From Fibrobacteria bacterium (GTDB lineage Bacteria; Fibrobacterota; Fibrobacteria; UBA11236): a DNA stretch of 34,321 nucleotides. The translations under genes and the position numbers were made by a program. How positions within the stretch are numbered: the first letter of the stretch is position 1; each line of letters begins with the position of its first letter. Shown one piece after another: positions 1 to 8,004 of the stretch. The notes beneath the pieces are model-generated. The model was not told the DNA's origin, ran no database searches, and saw nothing but the letters and a program-made list of their open reading frames with translations. Where the stretch lies: the NCBI GenBank assembly GCA_017881725.1, contig JADGQO010000138.1, positions 1 through 34,321 on the forward strand, written 5' to 3'.

Positions 1-468
1 ACCGGCCATATGCGGGTGCACCCAGAGGCGGTGGACGTCGAAGTCCGTGACCTGGACCCAAACGGGCAATTTAAAAACGCCCTTGCGAATTTTACGGGAC
101 AGCAATTGGGCGGGAAGAAAATGCGTACAGATGACCTGATCCGGATTCATCTCCTTCAAGAGTTTCATGAACTTGACGGTGTTCAGGCGCTCCACGGCCC
201 TTCGCAGTCCGTCTAGTTTCGAGCTTGCCCGCGTTTTGTCGGACTTGCCGTACAGATAACCCCACACTTCCGGATAACGCTCAACGACATACAAGAACGA
301 TTCCGCGTAGACCTTTCGGAACATGAGGGGAACCCATTCCATCAAGTCGATATGGACGGCTTCCACGCCCGGATAGCGCGCGTTGACGGAGGCACGCAAT
401 GCTTCGGCGGCGCGCATGTGGCCGGCGCCGGCGGATACGGACAGTATGAGCAGTTTTTTGGAGGGCAT
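1..468 (-). CDS. MGDG synthase-family glycosyltransferase, N-terminal part (cut by window edge)
   Basis: Only the first 156 codons are inside the window; the frame stays open to position 1. The protein begins MPSKKLLILSVSAGAGHMRA, the nucleotide-sugar transferase N-terminal signature (SxGxGHxxAA) of the MGDG synthase / processive diacylglycerol glucosyltransferase family. The stretch ICTHFLPAQLL followed by VWVQVTDFDVHRLWVHP also fits that family. Members transfer a sugar from a UDP-sugar to diacylglycerol at the inner membrane. The ATG at 468 has an AAGGA ribosome site just upstream (minus strand). It starts 21 bases after the gpsA stop, so it is probably the last visible gene of the same operon. 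The catalytic C-terminal domain lies outside, so sugar and acceptor cannot be judged. Confidence 0.8.
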   Translation of the reverse strand, partial: MPSKKLLILSVSAGAGHMRAAEALRASVNARYPGVEAVHIDLMEWVPLMFRKVYAESFLYVVERYPEVWGYLYGKSDKTRASSKLDGLRRAVERLNTVKFMKLLKEMNPDQVICTHFLPAQLLSRKIRKGVFKLPVWVQVTDFDVHRLWVHPHMAG

Positions 469-489
469 GCGATTTCCTTTTGACCCGGT

Positions 490-1521
490 TCAAACTCCCG
501 GTTTTTCGGAGCCGTGGCGGGTCATGAATTCGACGTCCTGCATTTGCGGAACGTTCATGAGTTGCTGAAGGACGGTGGGCAAATCCTTGCCTTCGAAAAG
601 CAGGGCGTGCAGACCTTCGAGAATGTGCATGCGGATGCCGAGTTGGCCGGCCTTTTCCTTCACGATGCGAACCGTATTGATGCCTTCCGCGACCTCGCCG
701 ATATTCGCGATGGCCTCGTCCAAAGTGTGTCCTTGCCCCAGCAGGAACCCGACCCGGTAATTGCGGCTGAGCGGTGAAGTGCAGGTGGTGACCAAGTCGC
801 CGACGCCGGACAATCCCAAAAAGGTGATGGGGTTGGCTCCCATTTTCTCCGCCAACCGGCTCATTTCCGCCAAGGCCCGCGTGATCAACATGCCCATGGT
901 GTTGTCGCCCATTTTCAACGCCGCCACCAAGCCCGTGGCGATGGCGTACACGTTCTTCAGAACCCCGCCCAATTCCACGCCGTATAAGTCATGGTTGCTG
1001 TACACGCGGAAGTACGGGCCGGACAGGATTTCCTGGGCCTTCAAGATCACCTCGTCGTATTGGCTGGCGATGACGGTTCCGCTCGGTTTCCGCGCGGCGA
1101 TTTCCTTCGCCAGGTTGGGTCCCGAGAGGGATCCGATTTTGAGGCAACAGGTCTCTTCGCGAAGAACCTCGCTCATCAATTTGAAGGAATGCGCTTCGAT
1201 GCCCTTGGTGGTCGAAATGAGGATATGTCCGCCGTCCAGGAAATTCCCCAAACGTCTCGCGATGTCACGGAAATAAAGACTGGGCACGGAAACGATGATG
1301 AACCGGGCTGCGCTGGCGACTGCCTGGAGATCCGCTGTGGCCTGCACGTTTTCACTGAGGGTGATGCCGGGCAGGTATTTTTCGTTAACCCGCAACTCAT
1401 TGAAGCGTTGCGCCGACGCGGCGTCCCGGTGCCATTGCATGACGCGGTAACCGCGGTTGCCGACCAAATCCGCCAAGGCGCTGCCGAAACTTCCTCCGCC
1501 GATGATGCCAATGGTCTCCAT
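490..1521 (-). CDS. gpsA: NAD(P)+-dependent glycerol-3-phosphate dehydrogenase
   Basis: 343 residues, the usual GpsA length. It reduces dihydroxyacetone phosphate to sn-glycerol-3-phosphate in the cytoplasm, the backbone for phospholipids. The Rossmann motif GIIGGGSFGSALA is at residues 5-17. SGPN is at 133-136. The catalytic lysine region GGVLKNVYAIATG has K189. The C-terminal signature GLSGVGDLVTTCTSPLSRN starts at 236. All expected blocks are present, and the short tail after residue 330 is ordinary. It lies 9 bases downstream of the acyltransferase stop and 21 bases before the glycosyltransferase start, so the three are very probably cotranscribed. Its product is the direct substrate of the acyltransferase next door. 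Confidence 0.96.
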   Translation of the reverse strand: METIGIIGGGSFGSALADLVGNRGYRVMQWHRDAASAQRFNELRVNEKYLPGITLSENVQATADLQAVASAARFIIVSVPSLYFRDIARRLGNFLDGGHILISTTKGIEAHSFKLMSEVLREETCCLKIGSLSGPNLAKEIAARKPSGTVIASQYDEVILKAQEILSGPYFRVYSNHDLYGVELGGVLKNVYAIATGLVAALKMGDNTMGMLITRALAEMSRLAEKMGANPITFLGLSGVGDLVTTCTSPLSRNYRVGFLLGQGHTLDEAIANIGEVAEGINTVRIVKEKAGQLGIRMHILEGLHALLFEGKDLPTVLQQLMNVPQMQDVEFMTRHGSEKPGV

Positions 1522-1530
1522 GGTCCCCCT

Positions 1531-3228
1531 TCAGTTTTCCAGGACCGTGTCGAGTCCGTAATGATCGAGTCGATTGCGGTAATAATAAAGCAATTTCATG
1601 TTTTCCGTATAGACGCCGGTCGTTCCGTCGCGAAGGGCTTCGCCGTCGTGAAAGCTCGAAAAGTGATCCATGGCCCGTGCGAACACGGCCTCGGCCGAAG
1701 CGTCGGCCAATTGGGGATCGACAATGATTCCTCCTTCGCGTTCCAATTCCCTGAGGCGCGCCAACAAGCGGGCGATATCCCCGAGGATCGCGGATTTCGC
1801 CACGGCATGATCCGACCCCATGGTGCGGAGGCTGCGGTAAAGGTCGAATTGCGGGTGTAGACGGCGCAGTTGCTGGAAGGCCGCGAAGGCGGCGATGTGA
1901 GTGCTTAACGCGACGTTGTTGGATCGGAAAGCCGCTAAAATGCTCCGGCCCAATTCGCGGGTGTATTCCTGGTCCCGTTGCGCGTCCTGCGTGACGCTCC
2001 CGTTGATTTGTAGGTACTTGGTCCGGTCCACCGCCCGTCCGTGGGCGTCCCGGCTGACACCGTCCGCATCCACCTTGTTTCCAAACAGGTCCAAAGGTTC
2101 GCCGAAGCGCATGTGGATTTTGGAGTCCATGCTTTGCAGGTTGCGCCAGAAATTCAACACGCGCATGGGCCGGCTGTATTCGCCGCGCACCCGGATGTAA
2201 CGGCTCTTGCCCGTTTCCTGGAGATGCTCCTCGATCAGCGAGCGCGCTTCCAGAACCAACCCGCAGGAAAGCGTGCAAGGGATCACGAAGACATCCGGAT
2301 TCGGTTTTCCGGAGACGAGGTTCGCCGCATAGACGTTGATCCCGCAGCCTAACAGACCCAGCTTGATTTTTTGTTCCACTTCGCCGCTGCGGCTGCGCGT
2401 CCCGCCGGGAAAGAACAAATTGTGATGTCCCATTTCCATGGACAGTGTCGCGTACTGTTTGAGCGCGCTTTTATAAATGCCGTTTTTCTTGCGCCGATCC
2501 ACCTTGTACGCGCCCAGATTATTCATGAAAAAGGAAACGACCCGATTGCTGAAAAGGTTGAGACCGGCGCCATAGGTGAAGGGCGGCAACCGCGATTGAA
2601 ACAGGCCAAGACCGATGACCACGCTGTCCAAATTACTGACATGCGTCGGTGCCATGATCAAGGCCGCGCGCTTGGACAGACCGCGGATCTGGTCCAAGGG
2701 ACCGCTGATGATGAGGTTCTCCTCAAGGTTCAATTGGCTGCCGAGATATCGGAGAAAATTCACGGGCGAAAACCGGCTCAGCATGGCTTTGAGTCCCCAA
2801 GGCAGCACATGCGCGGCGATGTTGTGGATCACCGGGTTGAAATAGCCCATGATCTCATCCACGTACATCGCAACGATACTCGCCAGGATGCTTTCGCGCT
2901 CGGAATCCTCGACCCGGTGGAATCGTCTTCCTACATCCGCCCAGAAACGGGACTGCTCCCGGTTCTCCTTGGAATTGGGAGCCGTCTTCAACCGTTCCTT
3001 TTCCTGGTAGACCGCGTCGTTGATGATCACTTCGAGATTCAAATCACGGCTGCGCCGACATAGTTCCTTTTGTTCTTCCAGGGTCCGCCTAACGACTTCC
3101 CGGCGAACATATTCCCGTTGTTCCCGGTTCAACCGGAGACCTATGCCATCCGCTCCGGAAACAGGCGTTGGACTGGGAGTGATCCCGGGCGAAGGGACGG
3201 GTGTTGTATCAATTTGGATTTCAGGCAA
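1531..3228 (-). CDS. Glycerol-3-phosphate acyltransferase, PlsB-like
   Basis: 565 residues with the four acyltransferase blocks of the PlsB/PlsC superfamily. Block I is PTHVSNLDS, with the HX4D pair at H196 and D201. Block II is around GAYKVDRRKK (239-248). Block III is FFPGGTRSRSG (272-282). Block IV is VFVIPCTLS (313-321). The length, long N-terminal region and C-terminal extension fit a PlsB-type enzyme better than a short PlsC, but the acceptor cannot be proved from motifs. It probably acylates sn-glycerol-3-phosphate at the inner membrane, using the product of adjacent gpsA. The start is a TTG at 3228, preceded by GGAGG six bases upstream and overlapping the end of the HAD gene by 8 bases, which suggests translational coupling. 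The first 25 residues are rich in Pro, Thr and Ser and look disordered. Confidence 0.85.
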   Translation of the reverse strand: MPEIQIDTTPVPSPGITPSPTPVSGADGIGLRLNREQREYVRREVVRRTLEEQKELCRRSRDLNLEVIINDAVYQEKERLKTAPNSKENREQSRFWADVGRRFHRVEDSERESILASIVAMYVDEIMGYFNPVIHNIAAHVLPWGLKAMLSRFSPVNFLRYLGSQLNLEENLIISGPLDQIRGLSKRAALIMAPTHVSNLDSVVIGLGLFQSRLPPFTYGAGLNLFSNRVVSFFMNNLGAYKVDRRKKNGIYKSALKQYATLSMEMGHHNLFFPGGTRSRSGEVEQKIKLGLLGCGINVYAANLVSGKPNPDVFVIPCTLSCGLVLEARSLIEEHLQETGKSRYIRVRGEYSRPMRVLNFWRNLQSMDSKIHMRFGEPLDLFGNKVDADGVSRDAHGRAVDRTKYLQINGSVTQDAQRDQEYTRELGRSILAAFRSNNVALSTHIAAFAAFQQLRRLHPQFDLYRSLRTMGSDHAVAKSAILGDIARLLARLRELEREGGIIVDPQLADASAEAVFARAMDHFSSFHDGEALRDGTTGVYTENMKLLYYYRNRLDHYGLDTVLEN

Positions 3229-3907
3229 TCAAGGCCTCCAATGCGGGAATGTCCAGCATATCCAAACGCGCGACGGTACGGTGGGCTCTGGTAAGGACCT
3301 CGGGTCCGTGCGAGGTCGTGACGCCCACGGCTTTCATGCCGGCCGCTAACGCCGCTTCGATGCCCATCGGCGCGTCCTCGAAGACGACGCATTTTTCCGG
3401 AGGGCGGGGAAGTTTCGCGGCGGCTAACAGGAACACTTCGGGGTCGGGCTTCCCCCGGCTCACGTCTTCGGCGGATACGATGGCCCGGAAAAATTTGGAC
3501 AACCCTAAAATTTCCAACGACGTGGTGATGTTGAGGCGATGGGTCGAGGACCCGATTACGGCCGGAACACCTGCGGCGGCCAATGTTTCCAGCCAGTTTT
3601 GAATGCCCGGCAAGGGTTGCAAGCCGCGTTCCCGGATGATGTCCCGGTAGAGGACTTCTTTCCGTAACGAGAGCCGTCTGATTTCGGCCGGGTCGTCCGT
3701 CCAGTTCAGGAGGTCCGGTATGATGGCCTCATTTTTCATCCCGAATCCCTTGAGGAAATGGTCTTTGGGAAGGGGTAGTCCGGTTTCCGCAGCCAGCCGG
3801 TTCCAGCTTTCCTCGTGATGCCGTGAGGAATCGATGACGACGCCGTCCCAATCGAAGATCGCGCCTATCGAGGAATGGTTTGATTTGCGTTCGGGCAATT
3901 TTGGCAA
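3221..3907 (-). CDS. HAD-superfamily hydrolase, beta-phosphoglucomutase/phosphatase-like
   Basis: 228 residues with all HAD motifs. Motif I is IFDWDGVVID, with nucleophile D19 and acid D21. Motif II is VIGSSTHR (S120). Motif III is RGKPDPEVF (K153). Motif IV is VVFEDAPMGIEAA (E177, D178). The helical cap between motifs I and II and the GIEAALAAGM ending match the beta-phosphoglucomutase / phosphoglycolate phosphatase subfamily (IA). The substrate cannot be read from sequence. As first gene of a lipid operon, a sugar-phosphate or glycerol-phosphate substrate is possible, but that is inference. The ORF opens with TTG at 3907. A second TTG at 3898 has AAGG nine bases upstream and may be the true start. 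The stop overlaps the acyltransferase start. Confidence 0.85.
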   Translation of the reverse strand: MPKLPERKSNHSSIGAIFDWDGVVIDSSRHHEESWNRLAAETGLPLPKDHFLKGFGMKNEAIIPDLLNWTDDPAEIRRLSLRKEVLYRDIIRERGLQPLPGIQNWLETLAAAGVPAVIGSSTHRLNITTSLEILGLSKFFRAIVSAEDVSRGKPDPEVFLLAAAKLPRPPEKCVVFEDAPMGIEAALAAGMKAVGVTTSHGPEVLTRAHRTVARLDMLDIPALEALIA

Positions 3908-3927
3908 CCTTGCTTTCGGAAGCGTAA

Positions 3928-3956
3928 AGCATATTAAAAATCGACCTCGTTCCCAA
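3928..3956 (-). promoter_or_regulatory. Candidate sigma70-type promoter of the glycerolipid operon
   Basis: On the minus strand a TTGGGA box (3951-3956) and a TATGCT box (3928-3933) are separated by 17 bases. The -10 box lies about 20-30 bases before the two possible TTG starts of the HAD gene. This is the only good match seen upstream of the four-gene operon. Confidence 0.45.
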
Positions 3957-4262
3957 TTGAAGCGCTCTCACTGACGGTTGGACGATGCATTATCCTGATT
4001 CGTAACGCCGGCTCGCAGGGAATCAGGAAACGGATAAAACCGATCCACGCCGGTAAACGAATGGATGGGAAGGCGAGGCGGACCGGCCGGACGCGGCGCT
4101 GGGTAACTTGAACGTTACACTCCCGCAGTGAAGGGGACGCGCTTTCCGAGTTCGCAAGAAACTCGAAAGTCCACCTCGATTTCGGGCCGGAAACCTTTCG
4201 TGAGCCGGAAGTCAACTCCATGCCAGTCAAATTCCGATAAAGTCATTGATGTATCGCTGCTT

Positions 4263-4292
4263 GGACGGCCCCGCGCAGGCGGGGAACCGTCC
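4263..4292. repeat. Long GC-rich hairpin (REP-like or leader structure)
   Basis: GGACGG (4263-4268) pairs with CCGTCC (4287-4292), and directly inside it CCCCGC (4269-4274) pairs with GCGGGG (4279-4284). The loop is GCAG and there is a two-A bulge on the 3' side. That makes 12 perfect pairs in 30 bases. No T-run follows on either strand, so a classical terminator is unlikely. It sits 110 bases before the first Hpt gene. Confidence 0.6.
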
Positions 4293-4401
4293 TTCGCCGA
4301 TGGGGAAAGAATTTTCACTGCGCCGTTATGGCCAATCCGAATTTCCGCGTTGTAAAATAATCCCAGGTAGAAGTTCCCGCCCCCAAGCATCGGAGTGAAC
4401 C

Positions 4402-4785
4402 ATGGTCATGACGGATAGCCCCATAGACAGGCGGGCCTTGGACAGGCTGGAAAAACTCGGCGGTTCCGAGCTTATCGTGAGGGTCATCGATCAGTTCCTC
4501 GACAAGGTTCCCAAGCGCATGGAGGCGGCGTGCGATCGCGGCCGCGCGGGTGATCTGAACGCCGTGGAGAAGGCCATCCATTCGATCAAATCGGCGGCAG
4601 GTAACGTGGGCGCTACCCAAGTCAGCGATTTCGCGGATCATATCGAAAAACTCGCCGTGCAAGGAGCCAAGGATTTGGTCCTGCCGCTCTTATGTCAGTT
4701 GGACGATATGCTGGGGCAGGTGGAAACTTGGCTGCAACGCGAAAAAAACTCGCTGCGGTCGATACGCGGATCAAACTGGCATTAG
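4402..4785 (+). CDS. Stand-alone Hpt (histidine phosphotransfer) domain protein
   Basis: 127 residues forming essentially one Hpt four-helix domain. The phosphorylatable histidine is H60 in the helix AIHSIKSAAGNVGA, matching the family pattern H-x-x-K-x(5-6)-G. The glycine after the lysine is serine here. It should carry a phosphoryl group between receiver domains in a phosphorelay in the cytoplasm. GGAG lies six bases before the ATG at 4402; a second ATG at 4408 is possible. The next gene (4868) encodes another Hpt domain fused to receivers and a GGDEF domain, and a paralogue follows at 6587. No histidine kinase is in the window, so its phosphodonor is unknown. Confidence 0.85.
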   Translation: MVMTDSPIDRRALDRLEKLGGSELIVRVIDQFLDKVPKRMEAACDRGRAGDLNAVEKAIHSIKSAAGNVGATQVSDFADHIEKLAVQGAKDLVLPLLCQLDDMLGQVETWLQREKNSLRSIRGSNWH

Positions 4786-4867
4786 ACCACATTAGACCAT
4801 ATTCGGGCGCCCCTGGCGCCCATGGCCGGCATTCCGGCGGAGAGCAAAGGACGGCTTTCGCAAGGGC

Positions 4868-6403
4868 ATGGAAGACCTAAAGAAGTGGTATCGGGCCGGC
4901 TTGGCCACCCGTATAGAGGCGCTTAAGGCGGCGCGCAGGGAAATCGCCGCCGGAACCGAACCCATGGATTCGGTCCGGCGCATCGCCCATACCTTGCGCG
5001 GTACCGGTTCCACCTACGGGTTTCCGGAAATCAGCGAGGCGGCGGCCGCCCTTGAGGATTCCCTCCCAGCGGTGTTCAACGAGCACCTGGAAAAACTCCT
5101 TAAGACCATCCAGGAGATCTGTTCCGTTTCCGAAATGGAAGACAAGCTGGGAATCCTGCTGATCGACGATGATCCATACATCACCGATTTGCTCCGCACC
5201 GTCCTGGACGCGACCAACCGCGAAATTTTGATCGCGGGTACCGCCAAGGAAGCCGAAGCCTTATTGGAAGAGAAAAAAATATCCCTCATCCTGCTGGACC
5301 TCATCCTACCAGACACGGATGGACGCAATTTCCTGGTACGGCTTAAGGAGCGGCCATCGACCGCCAACGTGCCCGTCATCGTTTTGTCGGCTAAACTCGG
5401 CGCGCAACCGAAAACCGAATGCTTCGCCCTCGGGGCCGACGCCTATTACGAAAAACCCTTCGAGGTCGAAACCATTTGCGCGGCCGTGTCCGCATGGCTG
5501 TATCGCACCGAAGGCAACCTCCGCGAGTCCCGGCGCGATCATCTCACCGGGTTGCCCAACCGCGCGGCCTTCCGCGAGGGCTTTCAGCGCAACGTTTCCT
5601 TGGCCGGACGCCGCAATGAAGTGGTTTCCGTGGCCATCCTCGATTTGGATCGGTTCAAGTACGTAAACGACACCTACGGCCACGCGGCCGGGGACGAGGT
5701 GCTCCGCCGCATGGCGGCCATCCTTACCGGCGCGCTGCGAAAATCCGATTTGCTGGCGCGGTGGGGCGGGGAGGAGTTCGTGGCCATGTTCCCGAACACT
5801 TCCCAGGAAGGCGCGTGTATGGCGGTCAGGAAAGCCCTGGAGGCATTATCGCTGCAGGAATTCAAAGGCCCCGGAGGCCGTAACTTCCGTGTTACCTTTT
5901 CCGCCGGCGTCGCGGAGGTGGCTCCGAATACGACCGTCGAGGAGGCTGTGGCCGAAGCGGATCGGTTCCTGTATCTGGCCAAGGCCCAGGGCCGAAATTG
6001 CGTGCTTTCGGACAAGGACAAACCCGTCGAGCAAACGCGGGTCATCCTGCTCGCGGAAGCGGACGAGACCGTGGCTACGATTGTGAAAGGGCGCCTGGGC
6101 CGCGAGGGCTTCGCCATCAAGCATTTTGAAACCGGACCTGAATCCCTGAAAGCAGCTTTGTCCGGCGGTTTTTCTCTTTGCATCCTGGACGTCAAATTGC
6201 CCGGCCTCGACAGCATGCAATTGCTCACCACCTTGCGTTCATCTGCGGCCACGGCCCACTTGCCGGTTTTGTTGTTGACCTCGTTGGGCAAGGAAAAGGA
6301 CATCGCGAGGGGTTTTCAACTGGGCGCGGATGATTATCTGGTCAAGCCGTTTTCTCCCTTGGATTTGGTGGCGCGGGTTCGGAATATCCTGCGAAAATCC
6401 TAA
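4868..6403 (+). CDS. Hpt-REC-GGDEF-REC protein, probable diguanylate cyclase
   Basis: 511 residues in four modules. Residues 1-85 are an Hpt domain with H41 in RRIAHTLRGTGSTYG. Residues 94-212 are a receiver: acidic D100/D101, phosphoacceptor D144 in LILLDLILPDTDG, K196 in YYEKPF. Residues 222-385 are a GGDEF domain: DHLTGLPNRAAF, VAILDLDRFKYVND, active site GGEEF at 300-304, and an RKSD (291-294) inhibitory I-site pattern five residues before it. Residues 391-511 are a second receiver with D441, T471 and K493. The cyclase looks active and product-inhibited, making c-di-GMP from GTP. The second receiver has Glu397-Ala398 where two acidic residues are expected. The ATG at 4868 has only a weak AAGGG site close by. 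It lies 82 bases after the first Hpt gene. Confidence 0.92.
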   Translation: MEDLKKWYRAGLATRIEALKAARREIAAGTEPMDSVRRIAHTLRGTGSTYGFPEISEAAAALEDSLPAVFNEHLEKLLKTIQEICSVSEMEDKLGILLIDDDPYITDLLRTVLDATNREILIAGTAKEAEALLEEKKISLILLDLILPDTDGRNFLVRLKERPSTANVPVIVLSAKLGAQPKTECFALGADAYYEKPFEVETICAAVSAWLYRTEGNLRESRRDHLTGLPNRAAFREGFQRNVSLAGRRNEVVSVAILDLDRFKYVNDTYGHAAGDEVLRRMAAILTGALRKSDLLARWGGEEFVAMFPNTSQEGACMAVRKALEALSLQEFKGPGGRNFRVTFSAGVAEVAPNTTVEEAVAEADRFLYLAKAQGRNCVLSDKDKPVEQTRVILLAEADETVATIVKGRLGREGFAIKHFETGPESLKAALSGGFSLCILDVKLPGLDSMQLLTTLRSSAATAHLPVLLLTSLGKEKDIARGFQLGADDYLVKPFSPLDLVARVRNILRKS

Positions 6404-6418
6404 CCCGCATCCGGCGGG
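6404..6418 (+). terminator. Small hairpin just after the GGDEF gene
   Basis: CCCGC (6404-6408) and GCGGG (6414-6418) flank a five-base loop, starting in the base after the stop codon. No clear T-run follows, so it may be a weak terminator or an RNA-stabilising stem. Confidence 0.3.
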
Positions 6419-6518
6419 CCTTCGCTCCACTTATTTCCTGATGGGCCCTATTTCCTTCGAATTCACAGTCGGGGAATTTTCCCGTCGACGATAAACCGTC
6501 AACACCCCGTTAAATGGA

Positions 6519-6548
6519 TTGCCGCGCTTGCGCGAACAGCGGTACAAT
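6519..6548 (+). promoter_or_regulatory. Candidate sigma70-type promoter for the second Hpt gene
   Basis: TTGCCG (6519-6524) and TACAAT (6543-6548) are spaced by 18 bases, 38 bases before the ATG at 6587. Between them and the start a CCGGAA/TTCCGG stem lies beside the GGGAG ribosome site and could affect its access. Confidence 0.45.
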
Positions 6549-6586
6549 CTGGGTAGCCGGAACTCCCCTTCCGGCGGGAGCATCAC

Positions 6587-6952
6587 ATGTCAGCCTCGAA
6601 ATGTTTGGACGAGGATTTATTGCAGAAGATTAAAAGCGAGCGATCCGAGGCTTATCTTATCCGACTGATCGACTTGTTCCTCAAAGACGCGCCGATCCGG
6701 ATTGAAGAGGCCTGGATGGGCGGTAAGGCTAAGGACTTGCGCAAGGTTGCCGTCGCGACGCACATCCTGCGTTGCCTGGCCGAGAATGTGGGCGCCATAA
6801 CCATTCGCGATTTATGCTCAGCGGCCGAAGCTTCGGCGGAAGGCGGCAAGGAAGCGGCGATGTTCTTGTCGCACATCCTTTTCGATCTGGAAATCGCTTA
6901 CGTGGAAACACGCAATTGCTTGATGGAGGCCAAGCACGGGATGTCCGGCTGA
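6587..6952 (+). CDS. Second stand-alone Hpt-like protein
   Basis: 121 residues, a paralogue of the protein at 4402. Both share the pattern LIRLIDLFLKDAPIRIEEA / VIDQFLDKVPKRMEAA and the ending NVGA after the active helix. The histidine is kept (H59 in VATHILRCLAENVGA). The usual lysine is arginine and the following glycine is cysteine, so it is a diverged but possibly functional phosphotransfer domain. GGGAG lies six bases before the ATG, and a promoter candidate precedes it. Its position after the Hpt-REC-GGDEF-REC gene suggests a role in the same relay. An alternative is a non-transferring scaffold or sink. Confidence 0.72.
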   Translation: MSASKCLDEDLLQKIKSERSEAYLIRLIDLFLKDAPIRIEEAWMGGKAKDLRKVAVATHILRCLAENVGAITIRDLCSAAEASAEGGKEAAMFLSHILFDLEIAYVETRNCLMEAKHGMSG

Positions 6953-6986
6953 ATCCATCCGGCATCCGCGCGCCCTTCGCCAATCC

Positions 6987-7790
6987 ATGAATCCGTCGAC
7001 GCTCCATCCCGCGCTGTGGGCGATTTCCCTGATTGGTTTTTCCCAATTCTGGATCTGGATGCTATGGCGTCGGTTCGCGCCTGCGCGTCCCCTGGAAATT
7101 TTTCCCGCGCGCAATCTGGAAATCGGATTCGATGAAAACGGCCCGGTCGTAGCCGTCGCCGGCATCATCCGTTCTCCGGATGATCAGGTTTTTATCCAAT
7201 CCATGGAATTGAAGCTGACGCATGAAAAAGGGAAGTCGACGCGGACCTACCGCTGGCTGGCATTTAAACCGGACTTTCTGCTTCCCAATCACGCGGCCCG
7301 CTCCTGGGAAATGCCGCACCCGTTTATGGTCAGTATGGGCGAGGCCCGCAAGTTCAACATTGTTTTCAACGACGTGGACGCCTTCCCGAACGTGAAGGGA
7401 ATCCTCGCCACTTATTATCATCATTGGCATGAAACCGAACTGCGCATCCAAGAGCGTCGCGACCGTCTCAACGGGGACTCCGGCCTAACGGACCAGGGCG
7501 ACTTGGTGTCGGAATTCAAGCATCGGGACGTTTGCGTCGCAGCGTATACCGAATTGGACCGCAAGTGTTATTGGGAACCCGGCGTCTACGACCTCAGCCT
7601 GGCTGTACACGGGGAGAATGGAGCTTTGGCCGCCACCTCGAATTCCCGATTTACATTAGAAAAATCGGACACCCAAATCTTGAAAAGCAATTGCGTGCTC
7701 ATGCTCGATGAACCCATTGCAGCCGTTTTGGGCAAGCGGTTGGCCCCTTGTAAATCAGTACAAGTCGAGGGGATGCCGCTTCCCAAATAA
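6987..7790 (+). CDS. Membrane-anchored protein of unknown function
   Basis: 267 residues; I do not recognise the family. One hydrophobic segment rich in Trp and Phe (about residues 6-27, ALWAISLIGFSQFWIWMLW) is followed by Arg-Arg, which fits a single N-terminal anchor. The remaining 240 residues are soluble-looking, with no catalytic motif that I can identify. The tail has three scattered cysteines. It starts 34 bases after the second Hpt gene and may be cotranscribed with it; no strong ribosome site is visible. A role tied to the signalling cluster is only suggested by position. Confidence 0.6.
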   Translation: MNPSTLHPALWAISLIGFSQFWIWMLWRRFAPARPLEIFPARNLEIGFDENGPVVAVAGIIRSPDDQVFIQSMELKLTHEKGKSTRTYRWLAFKPDFLLPNHAARSWEMPHPFMVSMGEARKFNIVFNDVDAFPNVKGILATYYHHWHETELRIQERRDRLNGDSGLTDQGDLVSEFKHRDVCVAAYTELDRKCYWEPGVYDLSLAVHGENGALAATSNSRFTLEKSDTQILKSNCVLMLDEPIAAVLGKRLAPCKSVQVEGMPLPK

Positions 7791-8004
7791 GCGTTCCTCG
7801 TTGATTCCCCTCCGAATCCCGGTTTCCTGCATCCTTCGCGGGGATTTCCCTGGGCGCATTTTGGATCCTGGCGGTATATTGGTTTTGCCGATTTCTTGGG
7901 TTTCGGTGGGACGAGTCAGGTGGGAACGCGCTTTCCGCCAGTCCGGATGGGACATTTACCTGGATTTACAACGTCAACGGTTTCTGGCCTAACAGCCGTC
8001 ACCA

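Larger units (their letters stand above)
3908..4401. other. Divergent intergenic region, about 490 bp
   Basis: It separates the minus-strand lipid operon from the plus-strand signalling cluster. It holds the candidate lipid-operon promoter (3928-3956) and a strong GC-rich hairpin (4263-4292). Short open frames on both strands lack ribosome sites and family features, and I do not regard them as genes. Confidence 0.6.

Noticed and set aside
281..493. Minus-strand open frame over the start of the glycosyltransferase
   Set aside because: Arg-rich translation in the wrong frame; the real glycosyltransferase start at 468 lies in another frame with a good ribosome site.
1397..2278. Long minus-strand frame across the acyltransferase/gpsA junction
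   Set aside because: Overlaps both genes in a different frame, and has the Pro/Arg/His-rich composition of a shadow frame.
4263..4292. CRISPR repeat or tRNA-like structure
   Set aside because: Single copy in the window and no cloverleaf; simply a hairpin.
4115..4390. Open frames in the 3908-4401 gap
   Set aside because: No ribosome site or recognisable domain; they overlap the long hairpin.
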